Source: Rhea pennata (taxonomy: Eukaryota; Chordata; Aves; Rheiformes; Rheidae). From it: DNA of 64,000 bases. This document shows positions 11,426-23,900 of this stretch, piece after piece (position 1 is the first letter of the stretch; every line of letters starts with the position of its first letter). The stretch spans positions 8,158,157 through 8,222,156 of the forward strand of contig NC_084687.1 in the NCBI RefSeq assembly GCF_028389875.1, written 5' to 3'. Both the position numbers and the translations under genes were made by a program. The notes under the pieces were generated by a model. It was not told the DNA's origin. It did no database searches and saw only the letters and a list, made by a program, of their open reading frames with translations.

Positions 11426-13189
11426 CTGTTTGATGCAAGGTGTGCCAAATGTGATGTGGTTATTGAAGGAGAGAAATCTCATATTTTATATTTTACTTAA
11501 AAAAAAAAAAAAAAGTAAGCACTGCTAGAACTTAATGCTGCAGTACAGGCTTGTCATATCCAAGTGCTTCTGGAGCTAATTACTTCCAAATGGCATTAAA
11601 AAAATTCTTCTGTTTAGAAACAGCAATATCAGAGAGTTCAAGGTAGAATGAAGAAAGCAAGAACAAATCAAGAAAATGACACTACAGAACTCGCCTCGGC
11701 TGACAAACGTGGTAGTTTGCTGACGGCAGGTAGTACAGAGAAACAGATCTGGTGTCTTAACGCATACCTGTTTATTTGGACCCTGGAATATGCTCCTGGA
11801 GGGCTGAGAGAAATGCAGGAGTGTCTCTATGGTGGCCAATGAAGCTGCACTGGAGTTTGAGACTAGTCAGGGTAACTGTGCTAAGTTGAGCTTACCTGTT
11901 TGAATCTGGCTGTACAGTATTACCAAAGGTGAGTGTTACATATCGGTAGCTGCTGATCTTATTTTACAGTGGCTTTTACAAGTATTTTTTTCAGAATCAG
12001 ATGCTGCTTGGGAAGAATCCCTATATACAGTTTTCTTCAAATGTGCGGAGGGAAGCTACTACAGGCTTCTTGGTTAAAAATATATATTAAAAAAAATCCT
12101 CTTATATGTACAATATACAAAAATAAATGTACAAAATTATTATAATATGACAACTATTCTTAAAACAAATAACATTTCCATTACATTTCTAAGCCCAAAG
12201 GATTAACAAAAATGCTACAGTATTTCAATTACCATAATAATAAAAAGACATCCCACAGTATAAATAACAGCATTACTGTCATTCTTGACTTCCTAGAGGC
12301 TTTTCTTTCCTGTGATACCCAAGTTTTTAATGTAGTTTGCCTTGCTTCTGTCAGGAGCATCCTGCAGGGTCAGGTTAAGGAGGAAAAACAGTCTCCCTTT
12401 CTACTTTCTTTGAGCCATTTTAATTTTTTGTTGGAATCCAGAAATGGCTTCCTTGCTGGAAAGCATTTACTTTTGCAGGCTTCCCAGTTGTAACTGTGGT
12501 GGACGCTTTTCTTTTTCAGGTGAGCATGTGAGATTGCCTAAGAGAGGAATGCGTTTTGTGCTAAGAGCAGCATCTGACAGGGCTTCCTGCCCAAAGCCCG
12601 AAAGGAGAAACAGAAGCATATCCCAGGGTTTGTACTGAGCAGATCAACAGCTTAAATGCTGATCCAAGAAGTCTCTATTGTACATGCTTTGCGTCAAGCC
12701 TCCATGCAGATCTTCATTGGTAAAAATTGTGTCTGACTACCTATTGCCTGCCTATGTTCATGGGAGATTGCTAGTCAAATCAGGAGAATACTACTGTTCA
12801 CTTAGAAACTGAAATTGGTGACTTTTTAGCGAAATGGGTCTCCCTTTCTACAGCAGCTACTCCTTTTTCCCCTGACCACAGTAGATAAGGGCATTTGAAG
12901 GAGGGTTAAGGACAGGCAGGAGGACTGTGGTTCTCCTCCCCTGAGATACACCTTTTGCTGAGATTGTGGAATCATTTATTTCTGAGCAGGTCTTAAGGAT
13001 TAGATGCCTTCCAGGCATTTCTGTAAGATCCAAGGGTGTTGCCTTGTCTTTGGTGCCTGTTAGTGCCCTGGGATCCCTGTCCCTAGTCTTGGTACTGCTA
13101 TCTGATGCTACAGAGTTTCATGCGGCAGAGTCTGATTACCATTAGGAGTTAAATTTGGTAGTGTGATAGCTCAGACAAGCTAGTGCTGC

Positions 13190-14413
13190 AATGGATGGAT
13201 ACAGCCCCTTTCGGGAGGATGGGCTGGGAAGGTGAGGAGGCGAAGTTGCCCTTTATGCGGGAGAGCAGGTGGAATGCAGTGGAGCTCTGTCTAGGGTCAG
13301 AGGATGAACAACTTGAGAGCTTTGGATGACTAGAAGAAGCCTTGGGTTTACAGGCTCTCGTCCTGGATGTTGCTTAGGTATATATATCTTAGTAATGCTT
13401 TCAATGTTATCTCCCATAACATCCTTTGAGACAGGCTGATGGAGTACTGGCTGGATATGGGGATGATGAAGTAGATTGAAAACTGGTTGAACTACCAGGC
13501 TTAAAGGGTTGTGATCAGCAGCATGAGGCCTCACTGGAGGCCAGTCCCTAGTGGTGTACCCCAGGCGTCAATACTGGGTCCAGTGCTAATTGACATCTTT
13601 ATTAATGACCTAAATTGGTGGAACAGGGTGCACTCTCAGCTAGTTTGCAGATGATACAGAACTGTGAGGAGTGATTGAGGGCCAGAGGTTGTGCTGCTGT
13701 TCAGAGGGACCATGACAGGCTGGAGACATGGGAAAAAGGACTCTCATGAAGTTCACCAAAAGGAAATGTATCTGAGTAGGAATAATCCCGTACACCAGGC
13801 CAAACGGCTGGAAAGCAGCTCTGCAGGAAAGGCGCTGGGGTCCTGGTGGGCAAGAGAATGAACACGAGGCAGGAATGTGTCACTGTGGCAAGAAAGGCCA
13901 GCAGGTTGAGAGAGTTGATCCTTTCCCTTTACCTAGTTTTGGTGAGGCCACACCTGATACACTATTTCCTTTCTGGGCAGCCCAATACAAGAAAGACATG
14001 GACGTACTGGAGCAAGTCTAGTGAAGAGCCACAAAGATGATTAAGGCATTGGAGCATATGATAAATGAGGAGAGAGAGTGCCTGTATTGTTTAGGGCGCA
14101 GAGGAGGAGGTCCAGGGGTATTAATATGTATAAGCACCTGATAGGGGAGAGTAAAGAAAACGGAATCGGGCTCTTCTCAGTGGTCTCCAGCAAAAGGAAA
14201 AGAGGCAATGGGTATGAACTGAAATAAAAGAAATTTTGCTTAAACACAGGAAACTATTTTATGGGTGACTGAACACAGGAACAGGTTGCCCAGAGAGGCT
14301 GTGGAGTCTCAGTCCTTGGAGATGATAAAAACCTGATCAGATGCAGTCCCGAGCAAGCTGCTTTGAGTAGGGGGATTGGACTAGATGATCTTCAAAGGTC
14401 CCTCCAACCTTAG
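13190..14413 (+). mobile_element. CR1 LINE fragment, plus sense, internally deleted
   Basis: Starts in a piece like the CR1 ORF2 endonuclease region (gaagttgccctttatg), jumps by internal deletion near 13.33-13.39 kb to the reverse-transcriptase C-terminal region (ggtgtaccccaggcgtcaat), and continues through the 3' region to the typical end (ggattggactagatgatctt). Several frameshifts and stops mean it is dead. All ORFs inside it are remnants or shadows. Confidence 0.9.
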
Positions 14414-14739
14414 TCTTTTTTAACGTTCTTACAACCTTCTTTAAGAATGTCACCTAACACATTTGGAATACTGTGTTGTCCACAATCACATTCATCTACC
14501 AGTTACTTTCCTCTTTTCTTCAGAGTCCCAGTAGTGTTTGCAGTTCTGTGCCCGAGAAGAAACCAAGGAATGCTCCTATGTAAGCCATGAACAGAGAAGG
14601 AGAAAAGAATGTGCTTGTCCTACAAATACTGCTTAAGCAAAAAGGTCTAGAGGCCAAAAGCTATATATATCTGCAATGTAACTATATGCAGTGAATAACT
14701 AATCTTGAACAACACAAATGACCTACTTTTTTCCTAACC

Positions 14740-15010
14740 TTTCCTTTTTGGTTCATGTCACTCCAACTTTTCTTCATTTGTACTCCATTTGTGGCCTAAC
14801 CAGTGCCAAATGGAGTAGGATTATCTTTTATGCGCTACAGACAACTTTTGTGTTTATACATTTGGGTATGATGTTTACATTCTTTCTAACAACATGACTC
14901 ACATTCATCTTATGATTCACTGTAATCTCTAAATGCTTTTCTGCACAACTACTAACCACTGAGTTGCAGCCCTATGTTTGTGCACATGATTATACATACC
15001 TGTCAGCCTT
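14740..15010 (-). mobile_element. Old CR1-type LINE relic, antisense
   Basis: The plus strand reads as the complement of CR1 ORF2 3' sequence: an 'aaccagtgccaaatggagtaggattatc' type phrase, then 'catgactcacattcatctta' and 'aatgcttttctgcac'. Strongly diverged. The 125-codon minus-strand frame at 14929-15306 starts from this relic. Confidence 0.6.
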
Positions 15011-16904
15011 GGTAGGATATCGTCTGAATTTAATCCTTCATTCTTTATAGTACTTTTATTGTACTGCAGAATGCTTCTGGCTTGCATTTGTGGGGGGGGG
15101 TTTGTTTTATTTTGTTCTAATTTGTAAATATTATCTTCATTATAGAGATTGTATATCTTACAACAACAGGAGCTGAAATATCTTGCACTTTCAAAAGAAA
15201 TGTAATCAAATACAAAGTGGTCTATCATATGAGCCACATTAACAAGTAAGATTGTGAAGTATTTTCGGACTATAAATGGAGATTGTTGGCATATGATACG
15301 CAACAAGGAGAATCGCTCTTTAAATCTGTGCTTGATAAGGAAATGCTGCAGCTAATCCTAGGGAAGAAAGGAGAGCAGTCATCTGTGAATCTACAAGTTT
15401 GAGACATGAAAGCTATGTTTCAATCAGTTACAGAGAGACCTGAAAAAGACAGATTAGTTTTGAAGATTCAGCAGACACAATCTGTTTAAATGCAAAACCT
15501 GGTGACAAAAACCTTGTTCCTATGGCAACATGTTTGCTTTCATCTCTAGAGTTCTGCAACTGGATGGAATTGGAAATAATTCCTCTACTAGAATCCTAAT
15601 CTTGTAGGAATCTGATAGTTTTTGTCTGCTTTTATTAGTATATCTTCCAATTGCAGCATTGTTTGCAAGCATGGAGAGGTTCTCATTTTAATACCCAGAA
15701 TGCTATATGCAGTGGAAACAAGACCTTCCCACACTACTCTATGGGTTAACCTGTTCATAAGCTCTACAAAGTTGTCATTCTGTTATCATACTAACAGAAC
15801 AAGTGAGCAGGAATATCTTAAGCAATGATCAAGGAAAGAGAATTGTATTAAGTTATTTTTTACATAATACTTCAGGCATGTACTGAATCTCTCTGACCCT
15901 TTGTAATTTCAGAGATTCCTGGGTAATGAACTCAAGAATTTTGATTGCTGTATTCTGTTTACAGATATCAGTTAAAAAACTTCTTGTAGAACATCAGCTT
16001 ACTGCTTTTCACTTAATGAAAGTGTAAATAACTGATGTCAGTGAATGGATTAGTTTAGTTAACAGAAAGGTTAAAGATAAATAATTAACAGTGTAACTGG
16101 CTGTTCCAGAACACAGCTACAAAGCTGGTGGCTGTAAAAGCACATTAAAAATGTGTATTACTGAATAGCCTGCAGGTCAGCAGGAGGGTAACTAAAGAAA
16201 TGGGTTGATAAGCATCAGATATTTAACTATGAATTTAGGAAACTGTATGAATGAAGCCTTGTGCGTTAACAGGGAGCCACACTGGACTTTGCTGTCAGTC
16301 TTTGTCTTGCTGCTCCTGGTATGTATGGGGATCTTGCTGTCATCAGGTGTATAGAGAGTCATCTCCTGCAGTCATATCCAGAAGAACAGCCAGGGAAAAG
16401 CTTTTCTACCAAACTGATTACTGGAGAAATCTGAATATGTATAGCACTTAATGAAATTTAGTGCATTTCTGACATGGGCAGGCTGAGCTGATGGCAGCAA
16501 AGAAGAGGCAGTAGCAAAGAGGTTTCCAGGTCCATGTTAGCGTGGAGCTAGCCTGAGTGGTAGGAACAATATACAAATTAGTCTACAGGTTCACTCAGGC
16601 TAATTTATCACACTTCCAGTTAAATGAATTTTCATTCTTTATACTTGATCAGATATCTTTGTAATGCACTGTAGTGCGTTCAGAGGCTGAGTAAAAAGCC
16701 AGCAGAGTAAACTGAGTTGCAATGAATAAATGCAATTCTGAAATTATATTGCCAGTATTCAGCATACACCACACCGGACTCTGCTCTAATTCTGCATGAC
16801 AGTAGGGCTCTGGACAGACAGAACTAAGGACAGTGCATCTATGTAGTTGTCTTAACAACCAAATTTGCAATCACCTCAAAGAATGAAATCAGGTTTGTGT
16901 GACA

Positions 16905-17600
16905 TGACCTATTTTATGTAACACCATCTTGACTGGCATTAATTATGTTCTCATCCTTTAATTTTTTATTGCTCAAATCCTGTATCAACTTTCTGTTATT
17001 TTACCTGATTTAGCAGGCATAGATGTCAGGCTAGCTGGCTGAGAGTTACATGTCAACTTTCTCTTTAAATATTGGTATAATATTAGCACTCTTAGTAATG
17101 TTTTGAAATTTCCTCAGTATTCCAAGACTCATTAAAATTAGCATTAGTTAGCAAATCATTAGCTTAGGAGTGTTGACTTTAAAATATTTATTCCTTAGGT
17201 ATTTATTTATATTTATGTTAGTATTTATATATAGAATCAGTATATTTATAAGGAATATTTATTCCTTATGTATTACCCATAAAAATATTTAATAAATTGT
17301 ATATGCCAATCAGATGCCAGCTCTTCAAATGCAGCAAGATTTACTAAAGACTGCACTTCTTCTGCCTCAGTAACTTTGTCATCTAGTAATGTCCCTTGAC
17401 ATTACTGTTGGCCTTTCCTGTGACAGAAATATCTCTCTCCCTCGTTTCTAGCTTCTCATACAAATTTTCTACGTTTTCCCACTTCTAATAGTGATTGTTT
17501 TCCCATTATTTCATTGCTACATATAGCTTTTGGTGTTATGTTCTCCTTTCCATCTTTGCTATGATAGTTTCATTTAGCCTGGGACACAAACCTGTGTGCA
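16905..17600 (-). mobile_element. Ancient LINE reverse-transcriptase relic, antisense
   Basis: On the minus strand 17022-17038 encodes PASLTS, the RT motif normally written YRPxSLTS, and surrounding fragments also fit an old CR1/L2-like LINE ORF2. Many stops and indels. The upstream (higher-coordinate) boundary is a guess. Confidence 0.5.
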
Positions 17601-18583
17601 GCAGTCTGGAAAAACAGAAAAATGGGGCCTAATACCCAAGAACTAGCTAAACACCAATCAGGAGTGACTGGATCACTCTTCAGCAGTCCAAAATGGCCAT
17701 GTTTATCAGCCACAGCTCAATTTTGTCATATTTCTCATGGCCACGTGAATCAGGAATACGGTTGTCCTCCATAAGACATGTATCGGATCGAAGTTCAAAT
17801 GGCAGCTCAGTGACCAGGGAGTTGTCTGAGATTGTGTTAGCAGAGCTGTAAGGAAGAAGCATAGTGAGAAGCTGACTGGATGCTGATGAAGCAGCAGAGG
17901 ACAGTGGCCTTGTGCTGAACAAATACAAGATACGCATGCCAGCTCAACTGTTTTTTTCTCACTTTTGCTCTTCCTCAGGTGTCCATCCAAGCCTTCAGCA
18001 CAAAAGTTTTTTTCCCCATCTCTGGACGTTCTGGTTTCACCAGTTGTCTGTGCAATATTCTGCTTCTCATTGTGGTATAAGAAGTGGTTTCTTAAAGTTT
18101 TACCCCTACCAGTTAATGTTTCAGTTATTTCTTACTTCAATATTTGGATAGTAGGTTCAAGACCAAATAATTTCTCTGAATGTTTTGTTTGAGTAGATAA
18201 GTCAGGCTGTTCCTAGGTCAACTGTGGAGCAATTGGTTTGACTTGAGGTTTGTTATTTTATATGTATACTACTACGTTTCTCAGTTGTGTCTGCCTCGTA
18301 ACAGGCAAACTGAGTGAGCTAGACTTTATTAATTTTCCCCAAACAAGAAGGTAGAATTAGTTATTTGTGATTCATGATGACTCTGTTTCTGTGCTAGCCT
18401 CCCTGTCATGACACTACTGTTCTATGTAGCAATTAAACTCATGAATGGTACCTTTTTAAAAGCAGTGGTTAATTTAAAAGCCTGGGGAGAGAATGACTTA
18501 AAATAATTAGATTTCCAGATCCAATTTCCAGGTTAGGATATTATGGACACATTTGTTCCTATCACATTTGCTTTATGGTTCAG

Positions 18584-18650
18584 TATGAATTTTCAATAGA
18601 TGACTTTGCGATAAGAAAGCAGCAATTCAGATGCAATTATATAAACAGTA
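18584..18650 (+). promoter_or_regulatory. TSHB: TSHB pituitary promoter
   Basis: In order: a Pit-1-like site ATGAATTTTCAATAGATG (18585-18602), a GATA site GATAAG (18610-18615), and the TATA box in GATGCAATTATATAAACAG (TATATAAA at 18638-18645). The order and much of the wording agree with the mammalian TSHB promoter, where POU1F1 (Pit-1) and GATA2 act together in thyrotrophs. Transcription should start about 25-30 nt downstream, near 18670, giving a short noncoding exon 1. I could not fix that exon's donor. Confidence 0.82.
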
Positions 18651-19448
18651 AGATCAACCTGGAATTAGCCAGGAGAGTATAAAGCACAGACAGAGCTTGT
18701 GCTGGGTCACTGCCTCTCTCAGCTCAAGGCAGAATCAAGTTCCTGTAATAGGGAAGAATTCAGCTGACAAGAGGTTGGTCTTTCCAGACTTGCACTGTTG
18801 CAGCTACAGGGTAAACTGGACTATGTAATGGCTTTTGCTATGGGAAACTAGCAGCTGGAAGAGACTAGAGGGTGATGTCCAGGTGTTTCTAGACACTGTC
18901 ATTTACAGTTTGTAGTTTAGAGGCTGTAGAGTAGACCCTGGAATTACCTTTGAGCTAATCAAAGCTTTGTTCTTGGGATGCCCCAGCAGGTCTGGGAAAG
19001 GAAGTCGGCATATCAGAGAGAAAAAGTGGGGATTCGTTGATTTGAACTCTTTGCTAGTGTTCTTTATTGTCACTTGCTTGAATCTATTATTTAATTTTTG
19101 GCAATGTTCCCATCTCTTCATGCTGCTAAGCCAGCTGGGAAATAAAATATACAGTGATGTATCTGATATGTACAGCTGTTTCTTTTTCTCTCTCAAACAT
19201 TTTATAAGATGTTTGAAAATACTTCTCTGCAGAAAACCATTGAGTTTTTTTAGCTTCTCTGGTTAATTCTGGAGCTCATGTGCTCTGATCTGTCACATTT
19301 TCAGATCCTTTTTCAGAGAAAGATAGGAAAACCTCATGTTATTTTTCTGTGTCAATATTTTATCACTCATTAGTGAAAAGTTCTACATAATATGATTTAG
19401 TGGGAACAGGTGAACATGTGATATTGACCTAATGTTGTTGGCCTGTTC

Positions 19449-19532
19449 GTCCTTTTTTTTGTTTGTTTTGTTTTGTTTGTTTTGTTCTTTTTTTTTTTTG
19501 TTTGTTTGTTTTTTTTGTTTGTTTTTTTGTTT
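19449..19532. repeat. T/G simple repeat (TTTG/TTTTG)
   Basis: Low-complexity array of T-runs broken by single G, just upstream of TSHB coding exon 1. Confidence 0.9.
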
Positions 19533-19733
19533 CCCTGTTCAGTACTTGGTACTGTTTCAATTCAAGGTCTGAGATTAGAAAACATGTATCAGGCTCCAGC
19601 TAGAAAAAATGCTAAGCTTATTTCTGCTCTGATAACTGTTCTTGTCAAATTCTGAGAAAAAGGTTGGAAGAAACATTTAGATTTACTTAGTTTTTTTTTT
19701 TTTCCCCCTTTTTTTTCCCTTCCTCCATCTAGC

Positions 19734-19895
19734 ATGAATCCCTTCTTTCTGCTGTCTCTCCTCTTTGGCCTGACTTTTGGTCAAACAGCATCACTTTGTG
19801 CTCCTTCTGAGTACATAATCCATGTGGAGAAAAAAGAATGCACCTACTGCCTGGCCATCAACACCACCATCTGCGCTGGATTTTGCATGACACGG
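19734..19895 (+). CDS. TSHB: TSHB first coding exon
   Basis: 54 codons from the initiator ATG to CMTR. The exon opens at 19733 after an unusually long pyrimidine tract (19690-19730) and ends before gtacaa. Confidence 0.97.
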
Positions 19896-20878
19896 GTACA
19901 AGGTGTTACTCTGTTTTAGGCAGGTGTTTCTGTAACGGCCATCACTGTAAAACAAATGCCTATCCTCACTTGTTTGCATTAGAAAATTGTGTAGAAATTG
20001 TCCTAATCTATGGAATTTGTCATAGATAGAAAAATCACATTCCCATGTTTTCAACTTAGCTTATTATGAAGGTAAGGATGAGAAATGCCAAGATTTCTTA
20101 ACCAAGAGGTTTACAATGTCAATGGAGGGTCTCTGTGGGGTCAGGATGGAGTAAGTGAGAAGCAGATATTTAAAATTATTCTCTTATTTAATGTAAATTA
20201 CTTGCATAACTTCTCCTCCCACAGATTTGCCACGTGGTAAAAGCAATGAACCACTGTGGTGACAGCTAGCTATGAAGAATGGAGAATATCTCACATACAG
20301 GCATGCCAAAGACTGTGTCTGAATTTCACTGTTGAACATAGCATTTTAAATATCATCTTGGTCAGTAGGTTGCCAATACAGATTACAAAGCTCTCTGAGC
20401 CAAGCAGTTGACTAGTTACAACCACAAAAGCAAGGTGAACATCTCTGCAAGAGTAATGAATTCCAATCACATGCAGATTCAAAATGACAGGTCTGAACAG
20501 AAGTACGCTGGAAATTCCAGAAATAGTCTGAGAGGGAAGAGGCTTGCTTTCCATATACTAGAGAAAATGCTGAAGGGAGTTTTTTGTTATTCATGTGTGC
20601 TTAGGTGAAACAATGCATTTCTCTTTCCTTTGTAGGACAGCAATGGCAAGAAACTGCTCCTCAAAAGTTCTCTGTCCCAGAATGTGTGCACATATAAAGA
20701 GATGTTGTATCAAACAGCACTGATTCCGGGCTGTCCTCTTCACACCATCTCTTATTATTCTTATCCTGTGGCTGTGAGCTGCAAGTGTGGAAAATGTAAC
20801 ACTGATTACAGTGACTGTGTTCATGAAAAGGTTAGGACAAACTATTGCACTAAACCACAAAAGTTCTGTAACATGTGA
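19734..20878 (+). CDS. TSHB: Thyroid-stimulating hormone beta subunit precursor
   Basis: Secreted beta subunit that pairs with the common alpha subunit to form thyrotropin, made in pituitary thyrotrophs. Two coding exons, 19734-19895 and 20636-20878, encode 134 residues, the same length as the chicken protein. Residues 1-20 are a signal peptide; the mature chain begins LCAPSEY. N43-T-T is the glycosylation sequon. CAGFC at 47-51 is the bird form of the glycoprotein-hormone CAGYC motif, and [14 protein letters not shown] forms the cystine-knot and seat-belt start. It ends in CNM, as in chicken, in place of the longer mammalian tail, leaving one extra Cys. The 740-nt intron falls after CMTR, the conserved position. 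The ATG lies one base inside the exon, as in other TSHB genes. Confidence 0.98.
20636..20878 (+). CDS. TSHB: TSHB terminal coding exon
   Basis: Acceptor ttcctttgtag, then [18 protein letters not shown] to TGA. 80 codons plus stop. Confidence 0.97.
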   Translation, partial: DSNGKKLLLKSSLSQNVCTYKEMLYQTALIPGCPLHTISYYSYPVAVSCKCGKCNTDYSDCVHEKVRTNYCTKPQKFCNM

Positions 20879-20932
20879 GCTTCCAATAGAATATGGTAGA
20901 AATGTACTGCTGTCTGCTCACAACTAAACATA

Positions 20933-20938
20933 AATAAA
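20933..20938 (+). other. TSHB: TSHB poly(A) signal
   Basis: AATAAA 55 nt after the stop, followed by a GT/T-rich stretch. The very short 3'UTR is typical of TSHB. Confidence 0.8.
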
Positions 20939-20959
20939 AGTATTTCACAACAGGTTTGC

Positions 20960-23900
20960 AACTCGGTGTGCACAAAGTTTTATTCTAAAGATGGATCACT
21001 AGAGTTACTTTAATGAACTGGATAACCAGTGGCATGCGAAAAAAGCAGAATCACAGGATCCCATGTTTGTATATAGAATCCACTTGTAATTTACTTGGGA
21101 GAGGGGAAATAATTACATGTATGTGTTAGCCTTTGCTCATAAATGCTAGGTTTTATGTGAAGAGATGCTCAGAGATAAAACACTTGGTATATTTAAGAAT
21201 TAAAGGCAACACACAGTCTTATTGTTGAACATTTTAATTAGATTTTTGCATACTCTTACAGCCTTCACATTAGCAACTGCATTTTATCAGATGTGTAATA
21301 CTGGCTTTTTCTGAAGACTCTAGCTTAAGCATAGTCAAATTGGGCTAACACATTTAGTCAAATATCTACGCTACACTTCTGCATCATCACTAGTGTTGTG
21401 CAGACTTGTGATGATCAGTATTGCTAGGAGCACTTCCAATGTTTCTCTGCGTTAGTGGAGTACGCCTTTTTTCTGTTGTAGTACTTTGTTTAAATTTTTT
21501 TTTTCTCTGAGCATTGAAGATGATCAGTGAAATTTCAGATCCTGACACACCTCTCTGAGAGGTGGGTGTAATACCATCAAAGTCCAAGTGAAACTCAAAA
21601 CTCTCTTTCCCTGCCCCCGACAGGTCAGCTGGCCCATGCTAAGGGTGAAAGTGAACTGAGCCCCATCCTATCTGCTGAACGTGTACCAGTGAGAAGTACT
21701 TACCCAAGAATAAGAAAATAAATGTAAGCTAATCAAACGTTTGGGTTTTTTCCCCCCTAAGTCTGTTATTGCTGCTGTGAGTGCTACAGTTGCTTTAGAG
21801 CTGATGGCTCAGCAGCAAGCTCTGATGATAACAAACTAACCACTGGGAGTGGGAGCCGGTTTCCAACTAGTTCAACAGATTTCAACACAAGGTGGAAGAG
21901 TGTATAGCATCCAGTGACAGAGTTGCAACAGGAACGGTGAAAAGGCACTTTGGTTAAAGTGTCTCTGCCCAAGTAAATGTGACCTCTGCTAAACCAAAAG
22001 CACCGTAGGCAAGCTGGCAGGACTACAGAGAGACATAAATGGGGCTAACCAAAAATAAATAGAATTCTCCATACTTTCTTAAATGAGGATTAAGATTATC
22101 ATTCTGCATGTCTTAACAAATACAGCCAGAAAAATCTGGTGTGTAAATGAATGAAATGCTAGCAAAAGGATTTTAATAATCTAAAATTAAACTATTTCAT
22201 AACGAGGAATTTGAAGCTCTGTACAGATGCACTAAGAGGTTCCAATATCTATAAAGTAAAATGTTTAGGTCATGCATGCCACTAATGTGTTTAATTACTA
22301 CTGAGAACTTTGTCTTTTATCACCCCCCCCCCCTCGCAGCCATGTGTTTAGCCTTCTACGGTCGGTTACATCATTATAGCTCTCCTCAGTTGTTCTGTGA
22401 CTGCAAATGTGTCTTCATGAAAAATAATTTTCACTGTTAAAGAGGAGTATTAAGTGGAACATATTTATCAGTGGAGATCCACATCTACAAAGCAGTGTGC
22501 GTCTTCTCTCAGTTATCCAGAACAAGACTGGCTTTGTTTTGGCACGTAACATCCTGAGAGACAGGAAGATGAAGACATGCTGTGCCCAGCTTGAATCCCT
22601 GTCTATTCTCAAAGATGGACACTGTGCCTGCCTAGAATTAACCTGCTGAGAACCCTCGGAGCCACTGCTCATTTAGCTGTTGGTACTAGGTCTGATACTA
22701 GACTCTTTTGATGTTTATTTTTCTGTACAGCAACAGTGATACCCAAAGAAGGCAAAAATTTATCACATAGCCACTAACATACTCCTACTTTACTCGGAAT
22801 TAATGGGAAATTTCAGTTTTGTTTGTGTGGGATTGCAATCCTTTATGTCTACTGTATACTTTTTGACCTTTTAAAATTCTCTGGTATGTTAACTGCAAGC
22901 ATCAATATTCCTTATTGGGAAAAGCCTTGCTGTGCTGGTGAATGCCAGTTAGACCTTAAAACAGTCTATCAAGAGTTACTCGATTAGTTTCTATGGAGCA
23001 GCATGAAATGCTATTCCATAGTTAAGCACAGAGACAACTAGAGAACTATTGTAAAAAGTCTTTTACCATTTCAGGGGTTGACAGAGCAGCCAGAGCCAGC
23101 TATATAACCAACTAGGAAAAAATAAACAAGACAGGACTTTTTTTTCTGTAAGTTTCTATACCATTTTGTGTGCAAACAATGGGAAATGGATGGCAGAAAA
23201 ATGAATGTTCTGAGAAAAGCGTATGTTATGCTTACATGGCATTCTGTAGCCAACAGATGAAAAATATTGAAGTGGAAATAAGAACAACTCTGTTACTATC
23301 TTGGCAAGACAGTCCTTTAAGGCCCTGCGGGTGCAGGAACTTAGTTGCTATGAGTGCATCATTCTCCCTGGCTTGACAGCATGCACTTCAGTTTGCAGTG
23401 GGGTGATAGCTACGAACTTTCAACCAGGTGTTGAATGGTAGAGATACTGCGAGCAATCACAAGGATGCAGAAATGAAACCAAGTAATCCATTTCCTGACA
23501 CTGTCTCCTGGAATTCCAGTTGTTCTTCATCACTCTGAGTAAGGATGAAGCTGGACATATTTGATGTTCTTGCCACAACCACAGCAGTACTGCCTTTCAC
23601 TCAAGCAATCTTATATTAAAACCAGCAAGTTACTAGCACTTGGCCCTCTCTCACCCCTTCCTCATCTGAAGGTTTCTCTCCATTCTTCCCCCTCCATGGC
23701 CTGCATGCTGCATTAAGTGAGCTACATCAAATATAGCTCTCAAGCAATCAAAACTACAACTTGAAACAAAGCTAACTGCCTCAATACTGCTTTAAAATTT
23801 TACATAAAAGTATAAAAATTACTTTCTAGCACAGACCCAAAATGCATTAATATTTAGAAAAAAAACACTTAAAACACGAAATCTATGAGGATGATGGATA

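Noticed and set aside
14929-15306. 125-codon minus-strand frame with a good-looking donor at 15000
   Set aside because: Runs into antisense CR1-like sequence; treated as repeat-derived.
17005-17040. Apparent short exon (PASLTSMPAKS) with AG/GT borders, considered for the membrane-protein gene
   Set aside because: It is the RT motif of the decayed LINE, not a host exon.
17690-17860. Minus-strand frame after the strong acceptor ttcttccttacag (SANTISDNSLVTELP...)
   Set aside because: Ends at TGA without a donor, is not linked to any other exon, and lies beside the LINE relic. Cannot be supported as a gene.
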